Assembly (NCBI RefSeq): GCF_021155775.2
Contig: NC_060236.1
Span: 9,221,087 to 9,285,086 of the forward strand
Direction: 5' to 3'
DNA: 64,000 bases
From: Neodiprion pinetum
Lineage: Eukaryota > Arthropoda > Insecta > Hymenoptera > Diprionidae
The notes beneath the pieces were generated by a model that saw nothing but the letters and a program-made list of their open reading frames with translations, made no database searches and was not told the DNA's origin. Positions 14,301 to 26,189 of this stretch are shown here, one piece after another (position 1 is the stretch's first letter; each line of letters begins with the position of its first letter). The position numbers and the translations under genes were made by a program.

Positions 14301-16676
14301 TATGTAGAAATTTTAAAGGGTCTCAAAACTTTAAGAGAAACTTGTATGATTTAGGTCACCTAGTCGGCGTTGCTTATTATGTGGCCAAAGGTGTCGAGAT
14401 GATGCAGAAGTCGCAGAGCATGTCCGTCAAAATCATGCGGAGGATGCGCCGCCAAATACTTGCACTCTTTGTGGAAAAACGTGCAAAGATAAGCGTAGTT
14501 TGATCAAGCACTCCTGGGTACACAATGCTGATAAGACATTTGGATGTACAAAATGTGGTAAACATTTCCACAATAAGGCCAGACTCCGCAGGTGCGCTAA
14601 GATTCATTATCAGTATTTAATTTATCAATTTTCACACTAAATTAATATTTCAATTGACCTTTTGCAAGCTGTCAACTCAACTTGTTACTGTCAGAAACCA
14701 AGCTCCGGTTACTCGACATTTTAATTTTTGATGCATTAGATAAAATATAGCATGAAGTACTTCTGTTCAAAGGTTCTCGTCAGTTGTTGTAAACCCCATT
14801 AAATTTTAACTACTTAACTGAATTTGCTGTTTTTTAAAAAACCCACGTATTGTGATGAATGTTGGTTATAAATGAAAATCTTCAATAGGCACATGGTGTC
14901 CCATCGCAATAAGATGGTCGCATGTGACGAGTGCGGCGAAGAATTTCCTGATGGTAGAGCACTGGTGAGCCACCGTCACTCTCACAACAAGGATTTGGGT
15001 GGGCGTTCTTTCCCCTGTAGGGAATGTGGAAAGACATTTGGTAGCCGTAGTTCTCAACAGATTCATATCCGTATTCATACTGGTGAAAGACCGTATGGAT
15101 GTAGATTCTGTTGGAAAGCATTTGCAGATGGAGGAACACTCAGAAAACATGAACGAATACATACCGGTGAAAAGCCTTATGGATGTGCCATCTGCCCTCG
15201 AGCTTTTAACCAACGTGTAAGCTTGATAATTACTTAATTGTTTACCAATAATCATTGATGCGAGTATATGCAATAACCTGTTCAATAATTAAAATTTTCT
15301 ATAAAAACTTACAGGTCGTTTTGCGTGAACATGTTAGGGCTCATCATTCAGGTCCAGATCCAAAATGTCATGGCAGTATGACGCCATATCTATGCAAAGT
15401 ATGCGGTGATTCTTATGGCACGTCCGAAGAAATAGTTGCACACATAGTGCAACACTGTGATGACAATACAGCCTTGCGCCGACAACCGCAAACTGGCCCG
15501 CGAAAGTATAAAAGAAGGCGCAAGCTCAAGCCTTATGAAACAAACCCTGTTCCCCCACGCATGGCTGCAGTGAGTTACGAAACGCCAGACATTGCATCCG
15601 ATTCGGACGATAATACAAAACGAAAACTTGGAAAGAAGAACAAGCAACAGCACAGGGCGAATGTAGAAGAGGGTTATCAGAACGTATTGAAAAGCTTTGA
15701 AAGTTCACTGCAGAATATAAGCTCGATAGTAAGTAATTCCAAGGCTAATCCAGCCAAATCGAAACTTTCGAAAAGAAAGGCCAAGAAGGATGAAAAGAAA
15801 AATGAAACACAGACGTCTGCTCAGTCCAGTAGACCAAAAATGATTCACACTCAGAAAACTCGTGTACCGGTTCAGATTGGTGGTGACGGAGTGAAGAAGG
15901 GCCAAAAAACTAAGACCATGGTTACCAGAACTCCCAAAGTTATGCCAAACGAACATAAAACTGGGGTATTTCCCAGCGGTGAAAGAAATAGACCGAGGAC
16001 TAAAAATGTTAGTTATCATATTGAAGGGAAACTTCAACTTACCCCAGCAACATTCCCAACAAAACCGAACGAGGAGCTCGAAAAGCCGCACTCCGTGACA
16101 TTTTTAGAGAAAAATATTAAAATTGAACCAGGATCGCAAAAGAATAGCGGTGCAGTTCACAGTAATAATAACGGTAATATAGCCATAGCGGAGCGAAAGG
16201 TGGAGCCAACACCAAGGAAGAAACCTGCCGTCGTTAAGAAAGTGCGAAAACAAAAGCAAGTTGTAATAAAACAAGAGCCAAAAGATGATGAGTCGAGTCA
16301 AGAAGCCACGCAAAACAACAACAATGCGATAGAAATGAATCAAACGAGTCACATGTTAGATAATGCTCTGGATGGCAATAATTTAGAAGTTGCTTATGAA
16401 GCAAGCATCGTTACAGCTGAAGAAGAATCCATCCTTCCTGATTTAGATACGCACACCATCCATAATGAGGTTGCGGAAAAAGAAAGTTTCCAACTAAGTG
16501 TTAAAATGCTTGAATCAGCACCGCACAGAATGCTAGCTGTACATCACGTTATCACACCAGTTGACGAGGTTCCAGAGACCATAATTCCGGATGCTGTTGA
16601 ATACACGTGCGAAATGTGTTCAGCTGTATTTTCAAGCCGTGCAGAGCTTTTGGTTCACGTTCCGATACACATTTGA
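11389..16676 (+). CDS. C2H2 zinc-finger transcription factor with 15 fingers
   Basis: Six coding exons: 11389-11720, 12578-13495, 13614-13742, 14355-14591, 14889-15216 and 15315-16676; consistent phases, 1,101 residues. An acidic N-terminus (about 1-140) has no ZAD or BTB domain that I can see. The C2H2 fingers fall into groups: 1-2 near residues 147-197, 3-6 near 320-457, 7-13 near 465-659, number 14 near 673-695, and number 15 as the last 24 residues. Only fingers 11-13 are joined by canonical HTGE[RK]P[YF] linkers, so these are the likeliest DNA-contacting set. Fingers 5, 9 and 13 span exon junctions. A basic, disordered stretch of about 380 residues separates fingers 14 and 15. Four psi-K-x-E SUMO-type sites occur (IKVE, VKQE, IKIE, IKQE). 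It is probably a nuclear DNA-binding regulator. I do not recognise the orthologue. Exon 4 may start at 14355 or 14364. Confidence 0.88.
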
Positions 16677-16749
16677 TTGCATTTGATTGATGTTATGGGA
16701 GAAGCATCCAGGTTTGTTCAATTGTAGGCCTCTTTTTCTCTAATTAATG

Positions 16750-16769
16750 TTTTTTTTTTTTTTTTTTTT
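16750..16769. repeat. Poly(T) tract, 20 nt
   Basis: Uninterrupted T run in the probable 3' UTR of the zinc-finger gene, 74 nt after the stop codon. Confidence 0.9.
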
Positions 16770-17140
16770 GCCAATGCCGTTATGGATGCTGAACAAACTC
16801 GGCTTAGGTATCTAATCGTTTGAGTTGATCGTACACATAGGTTCAAGCCAAGGCCCCCTATGCTTGTTACTCTATGAGTTATACCACGTTCATTGTTGCA
16901 TGTTCTATATTTTCATTGTATTGAGTTTTTGCAAAAGAAAAAAAACAAACCAAAAAAAAAAGAATATTGTTCACTCAATTATACATGGTGACATACTTAC
17001 GCTGACAAGTTTATATCCTTTCCTAAGCATCGTTTGTTGCACCACAATTCATACCATGCAGTATGATGAGGGCAAATCACAAAATGAGCTGGGATTAACA
17101 GTTATTTTGTCATGGAAGATGAAAGGATAATTAAATTTTC

Positions 17141-17146
17141 AATAAA
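17141..17146 (+). terminator. Candidate polyadenylation signal of the zinc-finger gene
   Basis: AATAAA about 465 nt after the stop codon at 16674-16676. It is the first canonical hexamer I found downstream. In AT-rich sequence such hexamers also occur by chance. Confidence 0.35.
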
Positions 17147-17149
17147 TTT

Positions 17150-18100
17150 AGAATAGACCATTGAAATAGAATTTCAGCATAAAATGACTGTAAAAAATCT
17201 GTGTTGATGTAATCATTGATGTTTTACTTAGGTAAATTCAAAGATAATGTATATTACCTAAATTTATTCATCAATTACTATAAAATGTATATTATAACTT
17301 TCTTCTATATTCAATTATTACATAACAGGTTTCCACTCTATGGCTCATTCGTTTTCTTTGCTTAACTTTACATTTGGTCTTTTATGATTAAACTTAATGT
17401 AATTATTTCTGAGTTTTAAGAATATATAGTAGTTTATTGAATTCAACTTTAATGTTATTTTATGAAACATGGTTATTCATTTTCAGATACTGGCAATGTA
17501 ATGCCATATTATAGGGGTATTAAAAATAATAGTAACTAAAGTTAACAACGTTCGAAAATTGTGTGTATTCATAATTAGATAGCTTGTAACAACATTTTGA
17601 AAAACAGGCCAACACTAGCCAAATGATCATATTTTTTTTCAATACTGCAGAAGATAAATTTGACATAGTGTACTAGAGCAATTATCTTATGATAGCCATG
17701 TGTTTGGAGTATAATACATAAATGTACATACAAAAAAAAATGAGAGCAAAATAGTATCAATCTTGTCTGAATAACTTTACTAGTATACAGTGTTTTCTTT
17801 TTTTTTGTATATACCTATTTAACGTATAGATCTTATATCTTTACTCCCAAATTTTAAGAACAACAATCTGTATTCATTTTTCTGCTAAACACTTGTGATT
17901 GAATTTTTTGAAAAATACGAAAAAATAATTACTGTAGATCTAACGGTCGTAGCATCCCAATAAACAGAATCGATCTTTACAAGCATACTATATTTGCTAA
18001 TAAGAGGGGAAAAAATATGTACATAAACAAACAAGAAATTTTGCAGATTTATAAACATACTCCTAGAATTTGTATGCCAACAAGTTATGATTTAGCAGGA
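17150..18100. other. AT-rich intergenic sequence, nothing recognised
   Basis: No exon-like stretch, RNA gene or repeat recognised. Similarity to the 44.8-kb region begins only at about 18,100. Confidence 0.4.
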
Positions 18101-19710
18101 TATTTGAAATATTTTATAATGACTTAGACGTCAATAAAAAATAAATAAAATTACCTATATAACAGATACTTCCTTACTTTATAAACGGATTCTCCATAGA
18201 GTATAATAAATATTAATAACTTGTGTGAATTGTAAGGTTCGCGACTATACTAACCAATATTTCGATATCGCCTTTTGGGTTAAAAGAAGATTATGATATA
18301 ATATGGCATTGCTAGTATCGTACAAAATGTACTGCTTGGTTAAATTATTTCAATTTTTCTTTCTCTTTAGTTCGCAATATTTAATAACCTCTAGCATGAA
18401 CCATGTGAATACAGAGTTAGATATTCTTATTCACAATTTAATTGTTACATTCTTCTTTAGTTCTTAGCAATATTCAAACAGCTTTAAGATCAGTTTGATA
18501 TAATAAATAATTACTATTTTATAAATTAAGTCAATAATGACATTATAAAGAAATTGAGTTAAGTCTTTTTAATCGCACATTCATCAACTTATACTAATAT
18601 GTTGATAACGTTTTATGTTTTATTTATCAAGATGGTAGCACTAGATTCTTTGTTTCAAATTGTTACAGCAACGGAGTTGGCGTAACATGTACGTACGTAC
18701 ATGGCATTGCAAAGAATACGATAAACGCTGTTCAAAAATAGTTCTGTATTAAAATGCTTCAGTTTGTTAAGCTTAAGTTTTAAGTGATTTGCAGTTACAC
18801 CCCTCATATTAATGAGCTCTATGCAAGATATAAAATTAATAAAAAGCCGTACTGTTGAAAGCGCTCTTATTTGAAAATTAGAAGAAAATTAAGCAGATTG
18901 ATTTACCACGAATCGCAATAAATTAGTGACATCAAAGTATGTCTTTATCTTAGGAAAAATGATTCGCATTTGCATTTGTAAAACATTCACTGATTGAATA
19001 ATCGTGCAAATTCACTTTGGCATACTATAAAGACCACAGTTGCCTTGTCAATTAGCAATCAACATAAGTTTTATAACGCATTATAACTTGAGCTGATGGT
19101 TGAAAATTAACAATGTTCATAGCACACCTACTTTTTCCAGTGAAAGCTTTGTTTACATACAAAGGTCATAGAATTATAACTTAGTCCCAAAGATATTTTA
19201 TGCAGTATATCTGTAATTATTTTAAAGGTGGTTAATTGCAGCAAATTTTGTGCTTGAAAATATTCTAAATTACCTTATGTAATATAAAATGTGAGTTGTG
19301 GCATTGGGCTAGGACCAAGAGAATACACAATCGGTGAATATACCTGTATTAGAGAAAATTGACAAATATTAGCAGAATCAAATTTTCGGTTACTCCCAAT
19401 TTATCCGGAGGCTTTTAATTATACATTTTGCGATTGCCATATGGAGCAGCCGAAACAGTGGCGTATAATAACAAAAATACGTCTAACAAACATTAAATTT
19501 TTAAGCCATTTTGCTACGTGAAGTATAATAGTAATAAAACTATTCGAAGATCATGAAACACTTGTCATGAGTGTGGAAGTAATTCTTGGTATTGAAGTTG
19601 AGAAACAGAAAAAATTTAATAAAACAATTAGTTACTCGATACATAGATGGATAATGCCATGTCATCATAGGTATGTAAGACTTTTAAAAAATTTAAGAAA
19701 CTATGTGCGT

Positions 19711-19757
19711 GTATATATATATATATATATGTATATATACACACACACATATGTATA
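19711..19757. repeat. (TA)n/(CA)n microsatellite
   Basis: Alternating purine-pyrimidine tract GT(AT)n followed by (AC)n. It lies within duplication copy 1. Confidence 0.85.
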
Positions 19758-20261
19758 AGTTCAGTTGTAATTTGTGCTCCACGAAATGATTATTATCAAC
19801 GTACTCTATAGAAATTGACTTAAGATTTCAAATATAGAAATATTCATTCATATACGCGGGATTGACCAGGAAAGAGTAGCAAGTTGTAAATATTGTTATA
19901 TCTTGGGTTTAGTAAGGTGGTGCAATTTAATGTTAATCGTAGTTGTATTTTTATTTGAATAAATCATTAATAGTCACATGTTTTATAAAGGGAAACGTTA
20001 CTATCTGAGCCCGCTCTAGTTCTGGTACAACTGACCTTAGTTTGCTAGGTCCACTAAATTTATTGCAATTGAATATTTTCATTGTGTAGTGAATCTATTA
20101 TAAATAAGTTTAATATACAGCATTGGAATTGTACAAATTCATAGTAAATGAATCACGCAATGGATCATTTGATGCAATATCGTGAGTCACGCAAATACAC
20201 TATTCATACTGCCACATGAATGAAAGAAACGTGATGGTAAAAATTTTAGAAAATACTTTTT

Positions 20262-20557
20262 TCATAGAATGATATATATTCTGTATATTTCTTCCTCAAA
20301 CGGCATACCTTCACGGAAATAACTCAACTCCCGTGTATATTCGTACCCCCAACTCATAAATAAAGCTAAATTCCCACAAGAAAAAAATGAAGAGTACGAA
20401 TTGACACCCAAGTTGAGGTTTTTTTTCGCTTGGGTACAGATTACAGGTGCAACGACTGCCACTGCTGCGACAAGACAGTGGACGAAGTAAACCTCGACTG
20501 ATCTGGGCAACACAAGCCAGGAATATGTCCAATGACCTGGTAACCAAAACCTTTTTG
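20262..20557 (-). pseudogene. SLC35G1-like pseudogene, 3' part
   Basis: On the - strand this aligns with the last exon of the intact transporter at 45910-46392. The reading KVLVTRSLDIFLA corresponds to KVSVTRSLDIILA of the intact copy. Downstream, a short insertion shifts the frame, so the next matching residues (VEVYFV, then VICTQ) lie in another frame. About 100 bp of unrelated sequence near 20,330-20,440 interrupts the match before the remnant of the C-terminus. Homology stops abruptly at about 20,557. The matching 5' part is at 37,060-37,393, and the middle of the gene (exon 2 and half of exon 3) is missing. Confidence 0.85.
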
Positions 20558-21086
20558 AACCTATAAAACACTAACATATGACATTTTTTTAATTTTATTC
20601 AAATAACTCAAAAACCACGTGATCCACAGAATCCAAAATTTAATCAGTTCTACTTTAGGAAAAACCCCGTCGATTCAAATCAAAATGACCCAAATCCGTT
20701 CATCCGTTCTCAAGATATCGTTGGACAAAAAATTCATCATATATTATACACACAAACACCTAGTCATAGATCTTGAAACGTTAAGATCTAATGAAAACTC
20801 GACTTTTCATTTTTGGTGGGATTATAATAACTTTTCGTATTCCCTGGAGAAAAAGAAGTAGGAAGTTAATATTTGAGAAATGTAAAGAAATTTGAAAAAA
20901 ATCAAGAGGAATACATTGGAAATGATTGGTAATTATTACGAAATTAACGTCAATCCTGAAATGTCGAAATTGCAACTTTGTCATCAATGGGGGGAATATC
21001 TATGGTTACCTGTAATTTTAAATTATTTCTCGCATTTTATAAATTCTTTTAACGTCGCACGGCACCCTGGTAACACATTCGGCTTG

Positions 21087-21109
21087 CCCCCCCCCCCCCC
21101 CCCCCCCCC
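21087..21109. repeat. Poly(C) tract, 23 nt
   Basis: Uninterrupted run of 23 C on the + strand, followed by GCGCC. Long C/G homopolymers are rare in AT-rich insect DNA. The true length may be uncertain because homopolymers are error-prone in sequencing. Confidence 0.85.
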
Positions 21110-21129
21110 GCGCCATTACTGAATAATGC

Positions 21130-21390
21130 CTACCGGACGAGCGACATTATAGTACATTATGTAACAAGAAAGTAGAGTTTTATTCCTATGTTACATATGG
21201 GACTTTATTTCCGACTCAAGTCTGACCACGATATTTATTTGAAAATTGGGACTTTTAAATTGGCCTCATATTTTTAGGTGATCTGAATTTGCGGGAAATG
21301 CGTTTTAGAGAAAAATATGCCACTTTCGTCCCGCTTTTGAGGTCAAAAAGGTTAACTTTGTGGTTGAGTCGGGAATAAAAAGAATCATCG
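21130..21390 (+). mobile_element. Dispersed repeat, copy a
   Basis: It matches 41880-42225 in inverted orientation. Shared landmarks are AGTACATTATG, TGGGACTTTATTTCCGAC, GGGACTTTTAAAT, a GGCATATTTTT-like stretch and GGTTGAGTCGGGAATAA. No coding capacity. Probably a short non-autonomous transposon; class not determined. Confidence 0.6.
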
Positions 21391-22624
21391 AAATGCGACA
21401 AATACTGGGAAGTTATGGTCAATGTCAGATAGTCAGGAGGTAGAAAATCTTGAACTGTAAATTTATAAAAATTAAATTGTAATTTATTTTTCCTCCCTCG
21501 TTTCGAAATAATTCAATGAAAAAATCTGATATTTACAGAACTTTACATTCGTTGACTGAAGAATATAAACAGTTGCCTTGATGGGCTTTGGTGTGACAAC
21601 CGAAAATCGTCGTGCACTTTCGCCCCCTGAGATGTTCCAATGGTAGAGTTGAGAACTTATTGCAGAACATCAGAGAGTTACCGATTTCGACACGATGCTG
21701 GCTGCATTCACCTTCCGAGTAACACAGTCTTCGCAATGGTAAGCCCAGGTCGGCGATACAATAAATTAATAAGAATAAATTACTTCCAAAATAAAGTTTA
21801 GGTACCCGAGAAAAGAATGTATACATAGATCATGAATAATAACAGATCAGATGTAATAATGATGCGGAGACAAAAAAGTATATGTATACGTATATGCGGT
21901 CCATGTACGACATTAATATACATGATCCATTTACGATTAAAACGTGATGCATACTATAAATTTTATAATTTTCCAGGAGACAAACTAGATTATCTACAAT
22001 AATACGGCTATAATATGTAAATAGAAGAATTATTCATTTCGAAATGGGATTCTATTCGACACGCGCTCGATGTATTCCATCACATTAATATTCATAATTA
22101 TTCCAACGACTTTTCATTTTCTCTCTCGATCTTGAATTTTCGGAGGCATAGAATCGAAACGCTGTTTTAGCTAGTCGCAAGTGAAATACTTCACGTTGGG
22201 TAGAGAAGCAGATTTGTTTTTCGTAAAGTGTATGGAAAAAAATTCAGAGTAACTGCAATACATCACGGATGCGCTAATTTTGATCGAGACGAAATGGATG
22301 CTCCGTATATGAGTCAGTATTAAACGCAGTGTCTTGATTTAAAGACCTAAAAACATGATTGTCGGCGATTTTTTTTTTTTGATAGGGGCAGAAAGAACGA
22401 AGCTTCTTAAAACTTCGAGTGTATTTTAACACACATTTGAAAGGTACGAGCAAAAATTTTTATCATCCTAGTGTCGCAGAACGGCAGCGTTATTAGCTGA
22501 CCCGTTAACTAAAGAATATATCTTAAGTCAACGGCTGACCATCGAAGGGCCAAGCCGCTTGAGTCTGGAATCGGCAGGAAAGATAAAGTGCGTATTTCTT
22601 GTCTGAAATGTGAAAACTAAAATC

Positions 22625-22692
22625 ATCATACATCATATCATATTATCGTACATCATACATGATACATCATCATACCTCATACATCATGCATA
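22625..22692. repeat. ATCATACATC microsatellite, left arm
   Basis: Imperfect (CATCATA)n tract. The same tract occurs as reverse complement at about 36,955-37,045 and in direct orientation at about 49,505-49,575, so it is part of the element and not an independent microsatellite. Confidence 0.8.
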
Positions 22693-22746
22693 GTATTAAA
22701 GTGCGAAACCAAAGTTTGGATGTCGGATGTTTGGCTGTTCGGAAAG

Positions 22747-22781
22747 TGACGTCACTCAAAATTTTTTTTCTCCTGACGTCA
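22747..22781. promoter_or_regulatory. Paired TGACGTCA palindromes (CRE/ATF-type sites) in the left arm
   Basis: TGACGTCA at 22747-22754 and again at 22774-22781. The pair is kept in the third copy (49632-49639 and 49659-49666). One site survives intact in the right arm (36882-36889). The octamer is the CREB/ATF consensus; any function here is inferred. Confidence 0.4.
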
Positions 22782-22852
22782 TCGATCTACAGTAATCAGC
22801 TAGCCAAATTCCTCAGTCTGGAAACAACCGCGCCGTAGAGCGGACGGATGAG

Positions 22853-23240
22853 AATCGTGCTCCGCAAATTTCGTGTACCGGGTTCTCTTCCTCCTGGGTC
22901 CTGCGTTCCGGGTTCACTTCCTGGTGAAACTCGACTTCAGGGACAAGCGCTCCGTAGTTTCTGCGCTCCAGGTCAGCTACCTGGTGAAAATCAACTTCCA
23001 GGACTAGCGCTCCGTGGTTTGTGGACTCCGGGTACGCTACCTGATGAAACTCTACTTTAGGGACAAGCGCTCCGTAGTTTTGGCTGTCCAGGTCCTTGAC
23101 TTGGTGACTTTTGACCTTCGGACTAATTTTCCGTAGTTCTGGCTGTCCAGGTCCTCCACCTGGTGGATTTTGACATCCAGGAAAAGCGCTCCGTAGTTCT
23201 GGCTGTCTAGGTCCTTGACCTGATGACTTTTGACCTTCCG
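22853..23240. repeat. 60-bp tandem sub-repeats, left arm (about 6.5 units)
   Basis: Units of exactly 60 bp with consensus landmarks CTGGTGAAACTCGACTT and AGCGCTCCGTAGTTT. Because 60 is a multiple of three, several frames stay open and read as a 20-residue repeat. I regard these frames as non-coding. Confidence 0.85.
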
Positions 23241-24469
23241 GACTAATTTTCAAGTTTACAAGTTTGATTATTGAAATTGTCATGTTTTCTACTATCATCG
23301 GATCGGAAAAAAAATTGAACGACCAGGATCAACAAATTGCAATTGATGAGTGGTTGGCATTGTATGCATAGGAATACATGACAATAACGTCGTTCATTGG
23401 AGCTAGAATTGCTGTGCGTAGTGTTTCAAATCTCTCAGCACTTAGCTGATTGTTCTGCGGTATTTTTTGACGAAATTTATTGTCATTAAATCACAATACG
23501 TTATACTTACATGCATGTGTAAACGTGATTTGTACCATTATATAGAAAAAATCTTACTGGTAGATTCGGTTTGCGTCAGTTGCACCAACACAGTGTTCAT
23601 TCTGTATACTATGAAGCAAGTACCAGAATTTTTTGGGGACTCATCGTGCCCCAGTCTCCCCTACAACTATGTCTTCCCTACAAAAACCAATTACACTAGG
23701 CATCCGACCCCGAGCGAGCTTTAACAAGAGAGTGTTTTAAAACTAGTTATTTTTGATTCGCGCACCATTCTATTATCGATCTACCGAAATAACCCAAAAA
23801 ACCGTGATATAATATTAATTGTCGAGCTCAAACGTAAAAAGTAACGATTTTTACCAAGAAAATTCGGAACCAAAATGAATGTGATTTAACATTTTTTTTA
23901 TGAGTTTTGTAGTTCATCGTTGATAAAAATATGTGTCAATTCAAAGCAATTTTAGTTTTTACATTTCAGACAGAAATTATGCACTCCATCTTTCCTGTCA
24001 ATTCGGGATTTCAGCGGCGAGGCGCTTCATTGGCCTGCTAATAACTTCGCCATTTTGCGATAATTGATGATAAGTAAATTTTTCTTTTACTCTCCAAATG
24101 TGAGTTGAAATACACTTGAAATTTTAAAAAGCTTCGTTAGTTATCTCCCATAGAGTAGAAATAACCGACAATAAACGTTTCGCTTAAAAATTGTCGTGTT
24201 TGATTGATTTAAAAAATAAAAATATTTGTACTTTTCCCGATCTTTCATATGGCAGCATTTGAAAAACCCGGTTTCCACTTTGAACCGACATGAGAAATAT
24301 TTTTTCTCCATTATCTGATTTTACTGTTGACCTTTTTTCGGTGTTACTTGAATATTTATCTGTATAATTATTAATTGCTTTCAGTTTTTAACCATTTGTA
24401 TACGATAATAGTACAAAACAAATAATTATAATCAACTATTTTCATGTGAACCATTAACAAAAAGCTATG

Positions 24470-25620
24470 TTACTATTCGTGCACGGTCAGTATAACATTT
24501 TTATAACATTTAATGGCGATTGTAATTATATTTTATCCACATTTTTTTGAACTTGTCACATTTACTATGAACTATTTCGATTCATTTTTCGTGCGAGCCC
24601 AAATTCAGTAGCTATCAATGCGATAATAATATGTCTATATTTTTTTATAATTTTCACATAATCTTCTTGGTAAGATGTGTCAATAAAAATATTATATTAA
24701 TCCTTACACAATATTTTTGAGTGTTCTAAATTTTACTGAAAATATTTATTAATATTCAAGGTATAACCACCCGAGGTGGTTAGCGGTGGTCGTTGGAGGT
24801 AGTTGGCGGGGGTTGCCGGTGGTAGCGGAGGAGGACGAGGAGGAGGACGAGGAAGAGGAGGACGAGGATTTGTGCTCGGTGAGTAAAACATTTTTATATT
24901 ATTTAATGGCAATTGTAATTATATTTTACTAAAATTTTTAATCTTGTCACGTTTACAATAAATTATTGCAATTCATTTTTCGCGCAAGCCCAACTTCAGT
25001 GGCTATCATTGCGATAGTAAAATTCCTATAAGTTTTTATAATTTTCTCATAATCTTCTTGGTGAAATGTGTCAATACAAAAGTTATAATAATCCTTACAC
25101 AATATTTTTGATGTGTTCTAATAGTTAAAATATTTATTAGTGTTCGATGTATAACCCGAGGTGGTCAGTGGTGGTCGTTGGAGGTGGTTGGCGGTAGTTG
25201 GAGGTGGTCGGAGGTGGTTAGAGGTGGTTACGGGTGATCGTGCGGGACGAGCAGGAAGACAAGGAGGAGAAGGACGAGCATTTATGCATGGTGAGTTTTG
25301 TATTTTTATAACATTTTTATAATATTTGGTAGCAAGGTTGATTATATTTTATATGAAATTTTCTAAACTTGTCATGTTTACAATAAATCATTTAAATTTT
25401 TCTTCGTTCAAGCACAAATTCAGTAGCTATAAATGCGCTGATGAAATTTATTATTTTATTAATTTAATAAATAATTATATAAATCCTCACACAATATTTT
25501 TGACGTGTTCTTATACTGAAAATATTTATTACTATTCAAGGTATAACCCGAGGTGGTCAGCGGTGGTCGCTGGAGGTGGTCGAAGGCGGTAAGAAGTGTT
25601 TGCGGCTGATCGAGGGCGAC
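24470..25620. repeat. Three tandem 360-bp units with GGAGGTGGT-rich minisatellite ends
   Basis: Each unit begins near a GTGAGTAAAACATTTTTATA-like stretch, runs through AT-rich sequence with ATAATCTTCTTGGTGAAATG-like and CACAATATTTTTGA stretches, and ends with GGTATAACCCGAGGTGGT followed by a GGAGGTGGTCG-type G-rich block. Unit ends are near 24,880, 25,285 and 25,620. The right arm keeps one unit in inverted orientation (34,566-34,870). Confidence 0.75.
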
Positions 25621-26015
25621 GAGAAGGACGGAGGTCGTCAAAGGTGATTGAAGGTAGTGCGATGGTGGTGAGGTGTTGGGGTGGTGTGGTCATGGGTTGT
25701 TGGGGTGTTGGGGTAGAGGAGTGATGGGGTGGTGGGGTAAAGCTGTGGTGGGGTGGTGATGGGGGCAACCCTACCCCCTACCCCCTACCTTCTGCCCTAC
25801 CCTACTCTACCCTACCCTACCCTACTCTTACTACTACTACTCTTACTTCTACTGCTCCTACTTCTACGTTAACTCCAACTCCTACTCCAACTCCCACTAC
25901 TCCAACTTCGTCATCTACTACTACTCCTACTCTAACTCCTACTCCTACTCCTACTTCTGATCCTACTCCTACTCCTACTCCTGATCCCACTCCTATTCCT
26001 ACTCCTAATTCTGAA
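25560..26015. repeat. G-rich to C-rich minisatellite with an abrupt strand-skew switch
   Basis: From 25,560 to about 25,765 the + strand is a G-rich repeat of GGTGGGG/GGTGTTGGGG type. From 25,770 to 26,010 it is C-rich, with CTACCC repeats followed by (CTACTC)n and CTCCTA repeats. The G-rich strand therefore changes sides at about 25,767. Both halves could form G-quadruplexes, on opposite strands. CTACCC is not the insect telomere complement (CCTAA). Confidence 0.85.
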
Positions 26016-26189
26016 TATTGATGTTATGAAATATAAAGACTGCATGTCAAATAAAATCCCATATCGAAACGAACAATTCTTTTATTGTCATATTATAGCC
26101 AATTATTGTAAATAATCTAGTATGTTTCCTAGAAAATTATAAAATTTATAGTATGCATCATGTATTCATCATAAATAAATCATAAATAT

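Larger units (their letters stand above)
20580..22349. other. Repeat-derived sequence between the pseudogene break and the foldback arm
   Basis: Non-coding. It contains the poly(C) tract at 21087-21109 and a dispersed repeat at 21130-21390. The rest is not recognised. Because it has no counterpart in duplication copy 2, it probably belongs to the inserted material or to a separate earlier insertion. Confidence 0.45.
22350..25600. repeat. Left inverted arm
   Basis: It contains in order a module M (22,350-22,625), the ATCATA microsatellite (about 22,625-22,692), two TGACGTCA palindromes, about 6.5 sixty-bp sub-repeats, unique sequence, module M again in inverted orientation (about 23,960-24,200), and three tandem copies of a 360-bp unit. 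Most of it aligns with the reverse complement of 34,566-37,050. The outer M copy has no partner at the far end of the right arm. Confidence 0.75.

Noticed and set aside
14279..14301. 21 of 23 bases shared with the duplication junction at about 44,733-44,755
   Set aside because: A match of this length is expected by chance roughly once in a comparison of this AT-rich window with itself, and similarity does not continue.
25770..25850. Telomere-like CTACCC repeats
   Set aside because: The insect telomere complement is CCTAA; these units differ and grade into CTACTC and CTCCTA microsatellite.
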